Positions 1-6,469 of a DNA stretch of 6,900 bases are shown here, piece after piece. Position 1 is the first letter of the stretch. Every line of letters begins with the position of its first letter. This DNA comes from Planctomycetota bacterium (GTDB taxonomy: Bacteria; Planctomycetota; Phycisphaerae; Sedimentisphaerales; Anaerobacaceae). A program made the position numbers and the translations under genes. The stretch lies in NCBI GenBank assembly GCA_022567055.1, contig JADFHU010000299.1:1-6900 (forward strand). The letters are read 5' to 3'. The notes below the pieces were generated by a model. It was not told where the DNA came from, ran no database searches, and was given only the letters and a program-made list of their open reading frames with translations.

Positions 1-393
1 CTGACTTCCGTTACGCGATGGGCTCGCCTTGCGGTTCGCTCAGTCCGGGAAAGGACACGCAACGGACCTCCCGGGGTAATCCCGGCGACTTTCGATGCAC
101 GACTGTCGGATATACCCAGATACGCACCACAACGGATAGAGGACTTCGCTGTGTGTTGCCAGCTCGTCCCATCGTATCCAAGCCTGATCCGCTTGCTGTT
201 CGTCAGCCCGCATCTTCGGAGTCTCGCTACGCTCGCTTACCTGCCTTAGGCTTCTTTCAGGTTGGCGTTACCGCGTTTCCCTTGCCCTCAGCTAGCCTTC
301 GCCTCCGTTGGGCTGGCTCGAGACTTTAGTTTGAAATAGGTGTCATTATATTCCATACTATCACTCTTAAGTCGCCGGGTATGCCAGACACAC
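1..393 (-). mobile_element. Group II intron (class C-like), 5' portion, truncated by the window edge
   Basis: Read on the minus strand, the sequence starts at 393 with GTGTGTCTGGCAT, which fits the GUGYG 5' end of group II introns. It continues with blocks resembling the class C intron O.i.I1 as I remember it: a CCTGAAAGAAGC segment (about 265-254), a TTACCCCGGGAGGTCCG segment (about 82-66) and GGAAGTCAG at the window edge (10-2). The last two normally lie shortly before the intron-encoded reverse transcriptase in domain IV. That gene and catalytic domains V and VI should therefore lie to the left of base 1. No protein-coding gene is credible here; open frames across it look like chance. Class C assignment rests on remembered similarity plus the adjacent hairpin target. 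Whether the intron is complete or active cannot be seen from this window. Confidence 0.8.
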
Positions 394-398
394 AACAT

Positions 399-442
399 TG
401 GGCTTCTGGAGACCGCTCCTAGCCTCGCGTCTCCAGAGCCCA
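399..442 (-). terminator. Terminator-like hairpin next to the intron insertion point
   Basis: The arms TGGGCTTCTGGAGAC (399-413) and GTCTCCAGAGCCCA (429-442) pair over 14 bp with one bulged base and a 15-nt loop. On the minus strand the hairpin is followed by ATGTT and then directly by the intron 5' end at 393. Class C group II introns typically insert just downstream of intrinsic-terminator stem-loops, so this is probably the target motif. No minus-strand gene that it would terminate is visible between 443 and 548, so its original job is unclear. It lies about 107 bp upstream of the peptidase start and could also act as a leader structure there. Confidence 0.6.
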
Positions 443-548
443 CGCGTTCTTTCACATCGCGTCTGCCATAATGCCGCTTTTCCGGTCTTCCGGGGCCCAC
501 ACAACCGATGTCGTTGCGTCGATCTGGGTTTACACGCAAACATTATGA

Positions 549-2621
549 ATGAGAGACAATAGAATGAAAGTTCAATCACTTGCATCGACCCTTTGCGTCT
601 TCGCGTTATTGCCATGCACCTTTTTGGTGGCACAGGACCCTGAAGAGGATACGTCGCCTCCCTCTTTGCGAGTCCTGGAAATCGATGACACCTTCAAGAT
701 CAAGAATGTCGGCCACCCCGAACTTTCGCCCGACGGCAAATGGGTGGCTTATACGGTCAGCACCCGCAATTTTGAAGAGAATAGTTCAAAGACACGCATC
801 TGGATGATGGCGACTGAAAACGGCGAGCCCATCCCCATGACGGCCGAAGCGCTCTCCTCCCGGGCACCGAAATTCAGCCGGGATGGGAAAAAACTATACT
901 TCCTCTCGGCACGCAACGGTGGCAAGTCTCAAATGTGGTTCCTCGATCTGGTCCGCGGCGGTGAGGGGCAACAAGTTACCAGCCTCGAACGAGGCGTCAG
1001 TTCGATCAACTTCTCCCGTGACGAAGGAAAACTACTCCTGGTATTGAAAGACCCCGATCCCGATGAGGTGGACAAGGACTCGCCCAAAAAGTGGCCAAAA
1101 GGCAAACCCTGGGTGATTGACCGCCTCCAGTTCAAGCGTGATTACACCGGCTATCTCGACCGTCGACGCAATCACGTTTATGTATATGACATCGAATCGA
1201 AAAAACTCACCCAAGTCACCTCTGGCGATTATGACGACTCCAGCCCCGCATGGTCGCACGACGGAAAGACCATCGCCTTCGTCGGCAACCGCACCGAAGA
1301 ACCCGACGGTAATTATAATACCGACATTTGGCTCGTGGATGCGGATAACGCGGATAAGGGTAAAAACCTAATTCAACTGACATCTTCCCCGGGAGCCGAC
1401 GCTTCCCCCACATGGCATCCCCATGGCAAATTCATCGCATATACGACGGCTCCCGATGTCGAGGGCAGCAATTACGCCACTAATCATCTCGCGGTGATCG
1501 ATCCCCACGGTGGCGAATCCAGGCTCCTGACCGAGGACCTCGATCGCAACGTCTCAGGGCTCGAATTTTCCGAAGATGGGAAGTACATCTATTTTAATGT
1601 CGAGGACAGTGGCGAGAATCACATCGCACGCATCCCCGCCCATGGCGGTAAAATCACCCGGGTTATCGCCGGCCAAGTCAGCGCTGGTGCTTTCTCACTC
1701 GTCGACAATGGCGCGTTGGTCGCACGGATCAGCAAACCCGAGTTGCCCGGCGAGATTTTCATCGCCGGTAAACACGGCCTGCGCCAACTCACTCATGTCA
1801 ATGAGGCGCATTTCTCCAAGATCACGCTCGGCGAAACCGAGGAAATCCATTTCAAGAGCCACGATGGCCTCGAGATCGAAGGATTTATCACCAAGCCCCC
1901 ATCCTTCAATCCCGCTTTTCGTTACCCCACGCTCTTGCTCATCCACGGCGGTCCCGTCTCGCAATACAGCTATGGTTTTTCCTTCGAAGCCCAACTCTTC
2001 GCTGCAAATGATTACGTGGTCGTGCGCTGCAATCCGCGCGGTTCCTCCGGCTATGGCCGGGATTTTTGCTTTGGTCTCTATCAGGGTTGGGGCGAGAAAG
2101 ATTACCGCGATGTCCTGGCCGCCGTTGATCACGCCATTGAACTCGGTTACGCCGACCCCAACCGCCTGGGTGTCGGCGGCTACTCTTATGGCGGCATCCT
2201 GACCAATTACATCATCACCCAAACCGATCGCTTCAAGGGCGCCGTCAGCGGCGCGGGCTCCGCCCTCTACCTCGCCAACTACGGCCACGATATGTATCAG
2301 CGCTGGTACGAATCGGAACTGGGCCTGCCCTGGGAAAACCGCGAATTATGGGATCGTCTCTCACCCTTCAATCATATTCAAAACGTCTCGACCCCCACGT
2401 TGTTCGCTTGCGGCGAGAAGGATTGGAACGTCCCCGTACAGAATTCCGAACAGCTCTATCAGGCTCTCCGCCGCCGCGGCATCACCACCCGGCTCGTTGT
2501 CTATCCCGGTGAACACCACGGCGGGTGGACAAGCGCTCATGAAAAGGATTTTCTCGAACGGCGTCTGGCTTGGTACGCTCAGTATGTGAAGGGCGAAACC
2601 CCTAGGTACAAGGTGAAATAG
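549..2621 (+). CDS. Secreted S9-family serine peptidase (prolyl oligopeptidase / acylaminoacyl-peptidase type)
   Basis: This is a 690-residue exported serine peptidase that probably cleaves oligopeptides in the periplasm or outside the cell. Residues 7-28 form a hydrophobic signal peptide ending FLVA-QD. Residues about 50-400 form a beta-propeller with TolB/PD40-like blades (SPDGKWVAY, SRDGKKLYF, SHDGKTIAF, HPHGKFIAY, SEDGKYIYF). The C-terminal alpha/beta-hydrolase domain (about 435-680) has the oxyanion region HGGP (466-469), the conserved NPRGSSGYG (495-503) and the nucleophile motif GGYSYGG with Ser546. Asp625 in GEKDWNVP and His657 in YPGEHHGG complete the triad. Length and motif order are normal for S9 and nothing essential is missing. 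The true start may be codon 6 (ATG at 564): it has GAGAG 8 nt upstream and gives a cleaner signal peptide. The 443-548 stretch upstream shows no convincing promoter. Substrate specificity cannot be read from the sequence. Confidence 0.93.
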   Translation: MRDNRMKVQSLASTLCVFALLPCTFLVAQDPEEDTSPPSLRVLEIDDTFKIKNVGHPELSPDGKWVAYTVSTRNFEENSSKTRIWMMATENGEPIPMTAEALSSRAPKFSRDGKKLYFLSARNGGKSQMWFLDLVRGGEGQQVTSLERGVSSINFSRDEGKLLLVLKDPDPDEVDKDSPKKWPKGKPWVIDRLQFKRDYTGYLDRRRNHVYVYDIESKKLTQVTSGDYDDSSPAWSHDGKTIAFVGNRTEEPDGNYNTDIWLVDADNADKGKNLIQLTSSPGADASPTWHPHGKFIAYTTAPDVEGSNYATNHLAVIDPHGGESRLLTEDLDRNVSGLEFSEDGKYIYFNVEDSGENHIARIPAHGGKITRVIAGQVSAGAFSLVDNGALVARISKPELPGEIFIAGKHGLRQLTHVNEAHFSKITLGETEEIHFKSHDGLEIEGFITKPPSFNPAFRYPTLLLIHGGPVSQYSYGFSFEAQLFAANDYVVVRCNPRGSSGYGRDFCFGLYQGWGEKDYRDVLAAVDHAIELGYADPNRLGVGGYSYGGILTNYIITQTDRFKGAVSGAGSALYLANYGHDMYQRWYESELGLPWENRELWDRLSPFNHIQNVSTPTLFACGEKDWNVPVQNSEQLYQALRRRGITTRLVVYPGEHHGGWTSAHEKDFLERRLAWYAQYVKGETPRYKVK

Positions 2622-2635
2622 TGAACTAGGAGGGG

Positions 2636-2656
2636 CAGCTTTGGGAGTCAAAGCTG
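2636..2656 (+). terminator. Short perfect hairpin after the peptidase gene
   Basis: CAGCTTTG and CAAAGCTG form an 8-bp perfect stem with a GGAGT loop, starting 14 bp after the peptidase stop codon. The position suits a transcription terminator, but no T-run follows (GATTAGTGATT), so it may be weak or only protect the mRNA 3' end. Confidence 0.45.
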
Positions 2657-2678
2657 GATTAGTGATTAGCCGCCAACT

Positions 2679-3222
2679 TTATGAGCGGGCTGGTCCCGAT
2701 ACCCCCACCTTATGCCCCGTCGTCAGTCTGATCCCTTTGTTGGTCTCATTGGCGGCAAGGAACTGTCCACCAAAGAGCCAGCCTAGGCTTTGTCAGAAAA
2801 CTCCGTCGTCGGCACGAGAGCGAGCGTTTTTTCGCCTGGCAAAGACGGCGAAGCAGGCGATGTTGGTTTTATCGTCGATGTAGCCGGAAGCAGCCAGGCG
2901 TAAAACAAGCCGCTCGAAGCCAGGTAGAGTTTTCTGACACAGCCTACGCCCACAATCAGATCGCCAATCATCCCTCTCTCTCGTACCCGCTCCACCGCCA
3001 CTCGCAGCAGTCGGTTCCATTTCTCACCAAGCCTCTCCACGGGGCAACGCTCTGCGCATCGGCCTCTTCATGCAGCGCGATCGAGTTGATCTCGGCGCCT
3101 CCGATCCCAGCGGCCTGCAGCAGATCCAGCTCGCGTAGGATCTCCTTTTCCGTGACCCGGTTGCCATTCCACCCTTTGCACGACCCGCCCGGAATACGCA
3201 CGACACCACCTTCGCCGAATGA
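2679..3222 (-). pseudogene. GH106-like glycoside hydrolase N-terminal fragment, frameshifted and split by an insertion
   Basis: Three pieces in order on the minus strand give one recognisable protein stretch. Piece 1 (about 3222-3040) reads WNGNRVTEKEILREL then AAGIGGAEINSIA, like the N-terminal catalytic region of GH106 / alpha-L-rhamnosidase-like enzymes. Piece 2 (about 3040-2947, another frame) reads EKWNRLLRVAVERVRERG then MIGDLIVGVG. Piece 3 (2784-2679) reads GWLFGGQFLAANE and runs to a TAA stop at 2681-2679. The family pattern DLxxGxGWPFGG is visible across the join of pieces 2 and 3 once the 159-bp insertion is removed. Only about 150 residues of a protein that is usually several hundred to over 1,000 residues long remain. 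There is one frameshift near 3040 and no clear start, so this is a dead remnant. The family name is from memory of the motif pattern; a related TIM-barrel glycoside hydrolase is the alternative. Confidence 0.65.
2786..2944 (+). mobile_element. 159-bp MITE-like element (E1) with 18-bp terminal inverted repeats and TA duplication
   Basis: The ends GGCTTTGTCAGAAAACTC (2786-2803) and GAGTTTTCTGACACAGCC (2927-2944) are inverted repeats matching at 17 of 18 positions. TA flanks both sides (2784-2785 and 2945-2946). Removing the element plus one TA gives, on the minus strand, GTGGGCGTAGGCTGGCTC, which reads VGVGWL in frame with the surrounding glycoside-hydrolase remnant. This is internal proof of insertion and of the exact boundaries. 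There is no transposase inside, so it is non-autonomous. Internal pairs are CGAGCG (2821-2826) with CGCTCG (2911-2916), CGCCTGGC (2833-2840) with GCCAGGCG (2893-2900), and CGAT (2858-2861) with ATCG (2871-2874), so the whole element can fold into one long hairpin. TA duplication fits mobilisation by an IS630/mariner- or IS5-type transposase; which one is not visible. Confidence 0.85.
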
Positions 3223-3258
3223 AGATGAAGATCGCGAATGACGATACTGCCGCTTTAG

Positions 3259-3407
3259 CTATAGGTATCGAAGCCAGTCTATCAACTGGATCGCATAGGG
3301 ATCATCCACGGGTCGAAAAGGCCCAGCCACGGCCACATCTCCCAAAAACCTTCCAGATCCGATAGCCCCAACCGGCCATGGCCGCTATCACTCGGGATCA
3401 CAGCTAC
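3259..3407 (-). pseudogene. C-terminal fragment of an unrecognised protein, frameshifted
   Basis: On the minus strand from 3407 a frame reads VAVIPSDSGHGRLG, then GLSDLEGFWEMWPWLGLF. Near 3306-3314 it shifts to a second frame reading VDDPYAIQLIDWLRYL and ending in TAG at 3261-3259. The compositional flow and the amphipathic, Trp-rich character suggest real former coding sequence with one indel, but I do not recognise the family. It ends about 40 bp before the glycoside-hydrolase remnant on the same strand. It may be the tail of a neighbouring gene from the same lost locus. Chance open reading cannot be excluded. Confidence 0.35.
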
Positions 3408-3443
3408 CTTCTGACAGTGTAAACGGAGCCACCGGCGTGTTAA

Positions 3444-3598
3444 GAGCACCTAACAAAATGACTCTGCATTCAAACGGCTTATTTTGTGTCTGGACGGCGT
3501 CAGGCTGCATCGACTATCCTCGGATAGCCTGCTTCGCCTTCCTTGCCAGACCCAAAAACGCTCGTTTTCGGTGCTACGATTCATTTTGATAGGCACTC
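3444..3598 (-). mobile_element. 155-bp MITE-like element (E2), inverted relative of E1, TAA duplication
   Basis: The ends GAGCACCTAACAAAATGA (3444-3461) and TCATTTTGATAGGCACTC (3581-3598) are inverted repeats matching at 15 of 18 positions. TAA lies directly outside both ends (3441-3443 and 3599-3601), consistent with a 3-bp target duplication. On the minus strand the interior shares ordered blocks with E1: CGAGCGTTTTT, CTGGCAA, GGCGAAGCAGGC, TCGATG(C/T)AGCC and AA(T/C)AAGCCG. GTCTGG (3488-3493) pairs with CCAGAC (3546-3551), and CTATCC (3514-3519) pairs with GGATAG (3522-3527), at the places where E1 has its own inner stems. It has no coding capacity of its own. An open frame crossing it on the plus strand is not credible as a gene. 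Confidence 0.75.
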
Positions 3599-3601
3599 TA
3601 A

Positions 3602-3731
3602 ATGAATACGATATCAGGTTTACAATGGTCTGGACTTTCCCTAGAATGGTCCTGCGCAGAAAAGTACTGCAGAGCCCTGTTCAGCAAGTCGCCCTGGCCG
3701 ATTTCAACGACGCGAAATCATGGTTGTCGTT
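3602..3731. other. Gene-free spacer with no recognised feature
   Basis: Between E2 and the repeat upstream of the amidohydrolase I see no intact gene, RNA gene or hairpin. A plus-strand tail reading VQQVALADFNDAKSWLSL ends in TGA at 3733-3735 and could be a leftover of an older gene, but it has no start or partner and I would not call it. Confidence 0.5.
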
Positions 3732-3764
3732 ATGACTTGGACTGTTGAATGCCCAATCGCACCC
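3732..3764 (+). repeat. Dispersed repeat, partial copy R1
   Basis: This 33-bp segment, starting ATGACTTGGACTGTTGAATG, matches the right part of the copy at 6791-6823 at 30 of 33 positions. The left part of the longer copies (TTAGGGACCGGCAAGAA) is absent. It ends 26 bp before the amidohydrolase start codon, so it lies in the promoter or leader position of that gene. Confidence 0.75.
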
Positions 3765-3790
3765 TACCCTAAACATAAGCGAGGACAACA

Positions 3791-5299
3791 ATGTGGATTC
3801 CCAAATGGCAGCGTGACCAACAAAATGGCGTCGACTCGCCGGTCCCGACACAGGCGGTGTCGAATGAAGAGTTCATACCGCGCCCGCAGAACAAGCAGCA
3901 GCGGCAGTGGGAGCGATTGATCGGAGAGTTGTCGGAAGAGAAGGCCAAAAAGCTGGGCATGCCGCGGCGTGATTTCATGCGGACTTCAATGGGTATGGCG
4001 ACGGCCTTTTTGGCGTCGAACATGATCTACGGCCCGAACTGGGACGTTGACGCCGCGGAGACGCTTGACGCCGAGGCAACGGCGGAGAAATTTCCCAAGG
4101 GCGAGTACTTTGTCCTCGATGTGCAGACTCACTTCACCAACGGCGTGGCCATCGGCTTCCGAACGGCCGAGTTCGTGCGCAACATGGGCTTCGATCTGCA
4201 AGACAATCCCGACGCGTACAGCTTCACGAATTTCGTCAAGGAGATTTTCTTCGACAGCGAGACCAGCATTGCGGTCATCTCCGGCGTGCCAGGCCGTGAA
4301 ATCAACCAAGACCTGGCCGGCAAGATTCTCGAAGGCCGGAATCGGCGCGGCGGCATCTTGCCCAGTTGGCTGATGTCGCAGAGCAAGAAGGCGATAAACG
4401 AGTTGGCCGGTGGAACGCGCGCCCTCTGCCAGGGCAATTGCGCACCGAATCACTATTGGGACAGGAAAACCAATGCACCGGACTTCCCGGCACTCTTCGA
4501 ACAAATGGAGCGGGAGGTCAAGACCTACGGTATCGATAGCTGGAAGTGGTACGGCCACACGGACCCTGGCCGGTCCGGCGACGGCTTCCGACTGGATGAC
4601 GAGAAGCTGACCTATCCCTTCTACGAGAAATCCAGAAAACTGGGCCTCAAGGTATTCAGCGTACACAAAGGATTCGCCTCGCAGTCTCGGACGCTGGGGC
4701 ACTTTGCCCATCCGGGCGACCTTGAGAAAGCCGCCAAGGATCATCCCGACCTGACCTTTATCGCCTACCATTCCGCGCTCAAGCACGGGCCCGGCGAGCC
4801 GCAGTTCAAGCGGCAGGGTTTCTATGACCCCACCACCGGCGATTTTCTCTGGCACGCCGAGCTGATGAAAATCAAGGAGCGCAATCCGGAGATGCAGAAC
4901 GTCTATCCGGAAATCGGCTCATCGTTCGGCCTCTTGTCGATCTCACACCCCGAGATGTGCCAGCACTTGATCGGCAAGAACGTCAAGTATTACGGCTCGG
5001 ACCATGTGATTTGGGGCACGGATTGCCTTTGGTGGGGCTCGCCCCAATGGGTCATCGACGCGATGAAACGTTTCCAGATTAGCGACGCGCTGTGCGAGAA
5101 ATTTGGCTATGAAAAGCTGAGCAAGCAAGACAAGGCCAACATCTTTGGTCTCAATGCCGCCAAGATCTACGGCATCGATGTGAATCAGAAGCTCAAAGCC
5201 CTTCCCGCGGATTCGTTGAGCCAACTCAAAACGACCTACCTGGAAGGCGGCGGACAGCGCGACAACGCGGCCCAGGGGTGGGTGCGGGCCCATTCGTGA
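3791..5299 (+). CDS. Exported amidohydrolase-2 family metal-dependent hydrolase or decarboxylase-like protein
   Basis: This 502-residue protein has a TIM-barrel amidohydrolase-2 (PF04909-type) body. An N-terminal region of about 57 residues is followed by a twin-arginine-like motif RRDFMRTS (59-66) and a weakly hydrophobic stretch to about residue 80, suggesting Tat export with an unusually long leader. Candidate metal or catalytic residues are D110-V-Q112-T-H114 at the first strand, His292 (SVHKG), His327 (YHSA) and Asp411 (WGTDC). The usual HxH of the superfamily is QxH here. Members hydrolyse or decarboxylate ring and carboxylic substrates; the substrate of this one cannot be inferred. GAGGA lies 5 nt before the ATG and supports this start. 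The next gene begins 16 bp after the stop, so the two are probably co-transcribed. The Tat route would fit a metal cofactor loaded in the cytoplasm. A cytoplasmic protein with a chance RR motif is the alternative. Confidence 0.88.
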   Translation: MWIPKWQRDQQNGVDSPVPTQAVSNEEFIPRPQNKQQRQWERLIGELSEEKAKKLGMPRRDFMRTSMGMATAFLASNMIYGPNWDVDAAETLDAEATAEKFPKGEYFVLDVQTHFTNGVAIGFRTAEFVRNMGFDLQDNPDAYSFTNFVKEIFFDSETSIAVISGVPGREINQDLAGKILEGRNRRGGILPSWLMSQSKKAINELAGGTRALCQGNCAPNHYWDRKTNAPDFPALFEQMEREVKTYGIDSWKWYGHTDPGRSGDGFRLDDEKLTYPFYEKSRKLGLKVFSVHKGFASQSRTLGHFAHPGDLEKAAKDHPDLTFIAYHSALKHGPGEPQFKRQGFYDPTTGDFLWHAELMKIKERNPEMQNVYPEIGSSFGLLSISHPEMCQHLIGKNVKYYGSDHVIWGTDCLWWGSPQWVIDAMKRFQISDALCEKFGYEKLSKQDKANIFGLNAAKIYGIDVNQKLKALPADSLSQLKTTYLEGGGQRDNAAQGWVRAHS

Positions 5300-5315
5300 G
5301 CGAGAGCATGAGTCG

Positions 5316-6383
5316 ATGTCTCGCGCCGCAAGATTCGTGACTGCTGTGTCATTGCTGATGGTCGGTGGGTCTGTCGCCCGCGTCGTTTCGACCCCCGCCG
5401 ACGAGCCGGTGCAGCCCCATCGCGTCGATCCCGCCGCGTGGGGAGGCGATCATGTCGGAAAACCACGACCCTCCTATATCACCGGGGATGAATGCCTGTT
5501 CTGTCATCGAAACATCGGAGCCACATGGAGCAAGAACGGGCATCACCTGACGATCCGTCCCGCCCATCGCGACGAACCGGCGGTCGCCGCACTGCGCCGG
5601 CACGCTGGGGGAAACGATGCCGCTGCCGAGACGCGGTACCTGTTGGGGTCACGGCGTATCACGCGTTATCTGCGGCGATCGAAGGAATACGGAAAATTGG
5701 AGATGCTCTCGACATCCTTCGCGTACCGTTCCCCGCGCCACGCGAATCATCGCGCCGCCGGCAAGAGTGAGTCGCTTGCCCGCGTCGGCGAGTTGAATCA
5801 CCGTAAGCCCCATGTGTGGGACAAGACGACATTCGGAGACCGCTGCGCCGGTTGCCATGCGACCGCCGTCGATGCACAAACACGGGCATTCTCTGCACTT
5901 TCGCTCGACTGTTTTACCTGCCACGGCGACGTCCCACTCGCCCACACAGAAGACACCCGCCTCGCCTTGCTCTCCAGCAAAAGTATGGAGCCTCGCACAA
6001 TGGCCTCGGTCTGCGGACAATGCCACCTGCGTGGCGGGAAATCGAAAAGCTCTGGATTGCCGTATCCACAGACGTTTGTCCCAGGCGACAACTTGTTTCG
6101 AGATTTTCAGGTTGATTTTTCCGACGCCGCGATCCAGGCTCTGCCACCTATCGACCAACATATCTATCTGAGCGCTCGTGAGTGCGCGGTGTCTGATCCG
6201 TCTGCAATGAGTTGTTCGGCCTGCCACGACGTCCACGGCCAAAGCACCGGGAAACATCGACGACTGGAGCACAATGCCATTTGTTCCTCGTGCCATGACC
6301 CAGGGACAGACGGCACCGGGCTTCGAGAGGCGATGCTGCCATCCAACAGACTGCGCACCCATAGCCGCGTCTGCGACTATTGA
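5316..6383 (+). CDS. Periplasmic multihaem cytochrome c, six CXXCH haem sites
   Basis: This 355-residue protein has a Sec-type signal peptide (about 1-27: RAAR, then FVTAVSLLMVGGSVA). Six haem-attachment motifs follow: CLFCH (60-64), CAGCH (177-181), CFTCH (199-203), CGQCH (233-237), CSACH (300-304) and CSSCH (323-327). Spacing and flanks, such as RCAGCH with a CFTCHGD 22 residues on, and CGQCHLRGG, resemble cytochrome c554 / doubled-CXXCH families that carry electrons between periplasmic enzymes. The protein ends THSRVCDY, with a last His and Cys but no seventh haem motif. GAGAG about 9 nt upstream supports the ATG. The gene follows the amidohydrolase closely and on the same strand, so it may accept or donate electrons for a process involving that protein; this is inference. 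It is not a canonical nrfA or hao gene by length or haem count. Confidence 0.9.
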   Translation: MSRAARFVTAVSLLMVGGSVARVVSTPADEPVQPHRVDPAAWGGDHVGKPRPSYITGDECLFCHRNIGATWSKNGHHLTIRPAHRDEPAVAALRRHAGGNDAAAETRYLLGSRRITRYLRRSKEYGKLEMLSTSFAYRSPRHANHRAAGKSESLARVGELNHRKPHVWDKTTFGDRCAGCHATAVDAQTRAFSALSLDCFTCHGDVPLAHTEDTRLALLSSKSMEPRTMASVCGQCHLRGGKSKSSGLPYPQTFVPGDNLFRDFQVDFSDAAIQALPPIDQHIYLSARECAVSDPSAMSCSACHDVHGQSTGKHRRLEHNAICSSCHDPGTDGTGLREAMLPSNRLRTHSRVCDY

Positions 6384-6386
6384 CAC

Positions 6387-6434
6387 TTAGGGACCGGCAA
6401 GAAATAACTTCCGCATGTGAATGCCCAATTGCAC
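6387..6434 (+). repeat. Dispersed 48-bp repeat, copy R2
   Basis: The segment begins TTAGGGACCGGCAAGAAAT and ends GAATGCCCAATTGCAC. It matches R3 (6774-6821) at 43 of 48 positions in direct orientation, with all five differences confined to a 7-bp central patch. It begins 3 bp after the cytochrome stop codon and ends 35 bp before the start of the next gene. Confidence 0.9.
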
Positions 6435-6458
6435 AACTTATTCCTTGACGATCCCTTA

Positions 6459-6462
6459 GGAG
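6459..6462 (+). promoter_or_regulatory. Ribosome binding site that fixes a GTG start
   Basis: GGAG lies 7 nt upstream of GTG at 6470. No in-frame ATG is available nearby, so this Shine-Dalgarno sequence is the main support for the small gene and its non-ATG start. Confidence 0.6.
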
Positions 6463-6469
6463 ATCCACC

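Noticed and set aside
18..329. 103-codon open frame on the plus strand
   Set aside because: It lies antisense within the group II intron RNA region, has no ribosome binding site, and its content follows intron sequence rather than a protein family.
399..442. Hairpin as an integron attC site
   Set aside because: The order of the GGGC and GCCC ends is opposite to attC (RYYYAAC first, GTTRRRY last), and the core bases do not match.
514..546. Sigma-70 promoter TTGCGT ... CATTAT for the peptidase
   Set aside because: The spacer would be 21 bp, which is too long, and the other possible -10 is too close.
1695..2288. 197-codon minus-strand frame within the peptidase gene
   Set aside because: It is a shadow of the well-supported S9 peptidase, whose catalytic motifs lie on the plus strand.
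3484..3735. 83-codon plus-strand frame
   Set aside because: Its first half is the inside of the E2 element and there is no ribosome binding site.
3986..4855. 289-codon minus-strand frame
   Set aside because: It is an antisense shadow of the amidohydrolase, with no ribosome site or family pattern.
5649..6386. 245-codon minus-strand frame
   Set aside because: It is an antisense shadow of the multihaem cytochrome, whose six CXXCH motifs are on the plus strand.
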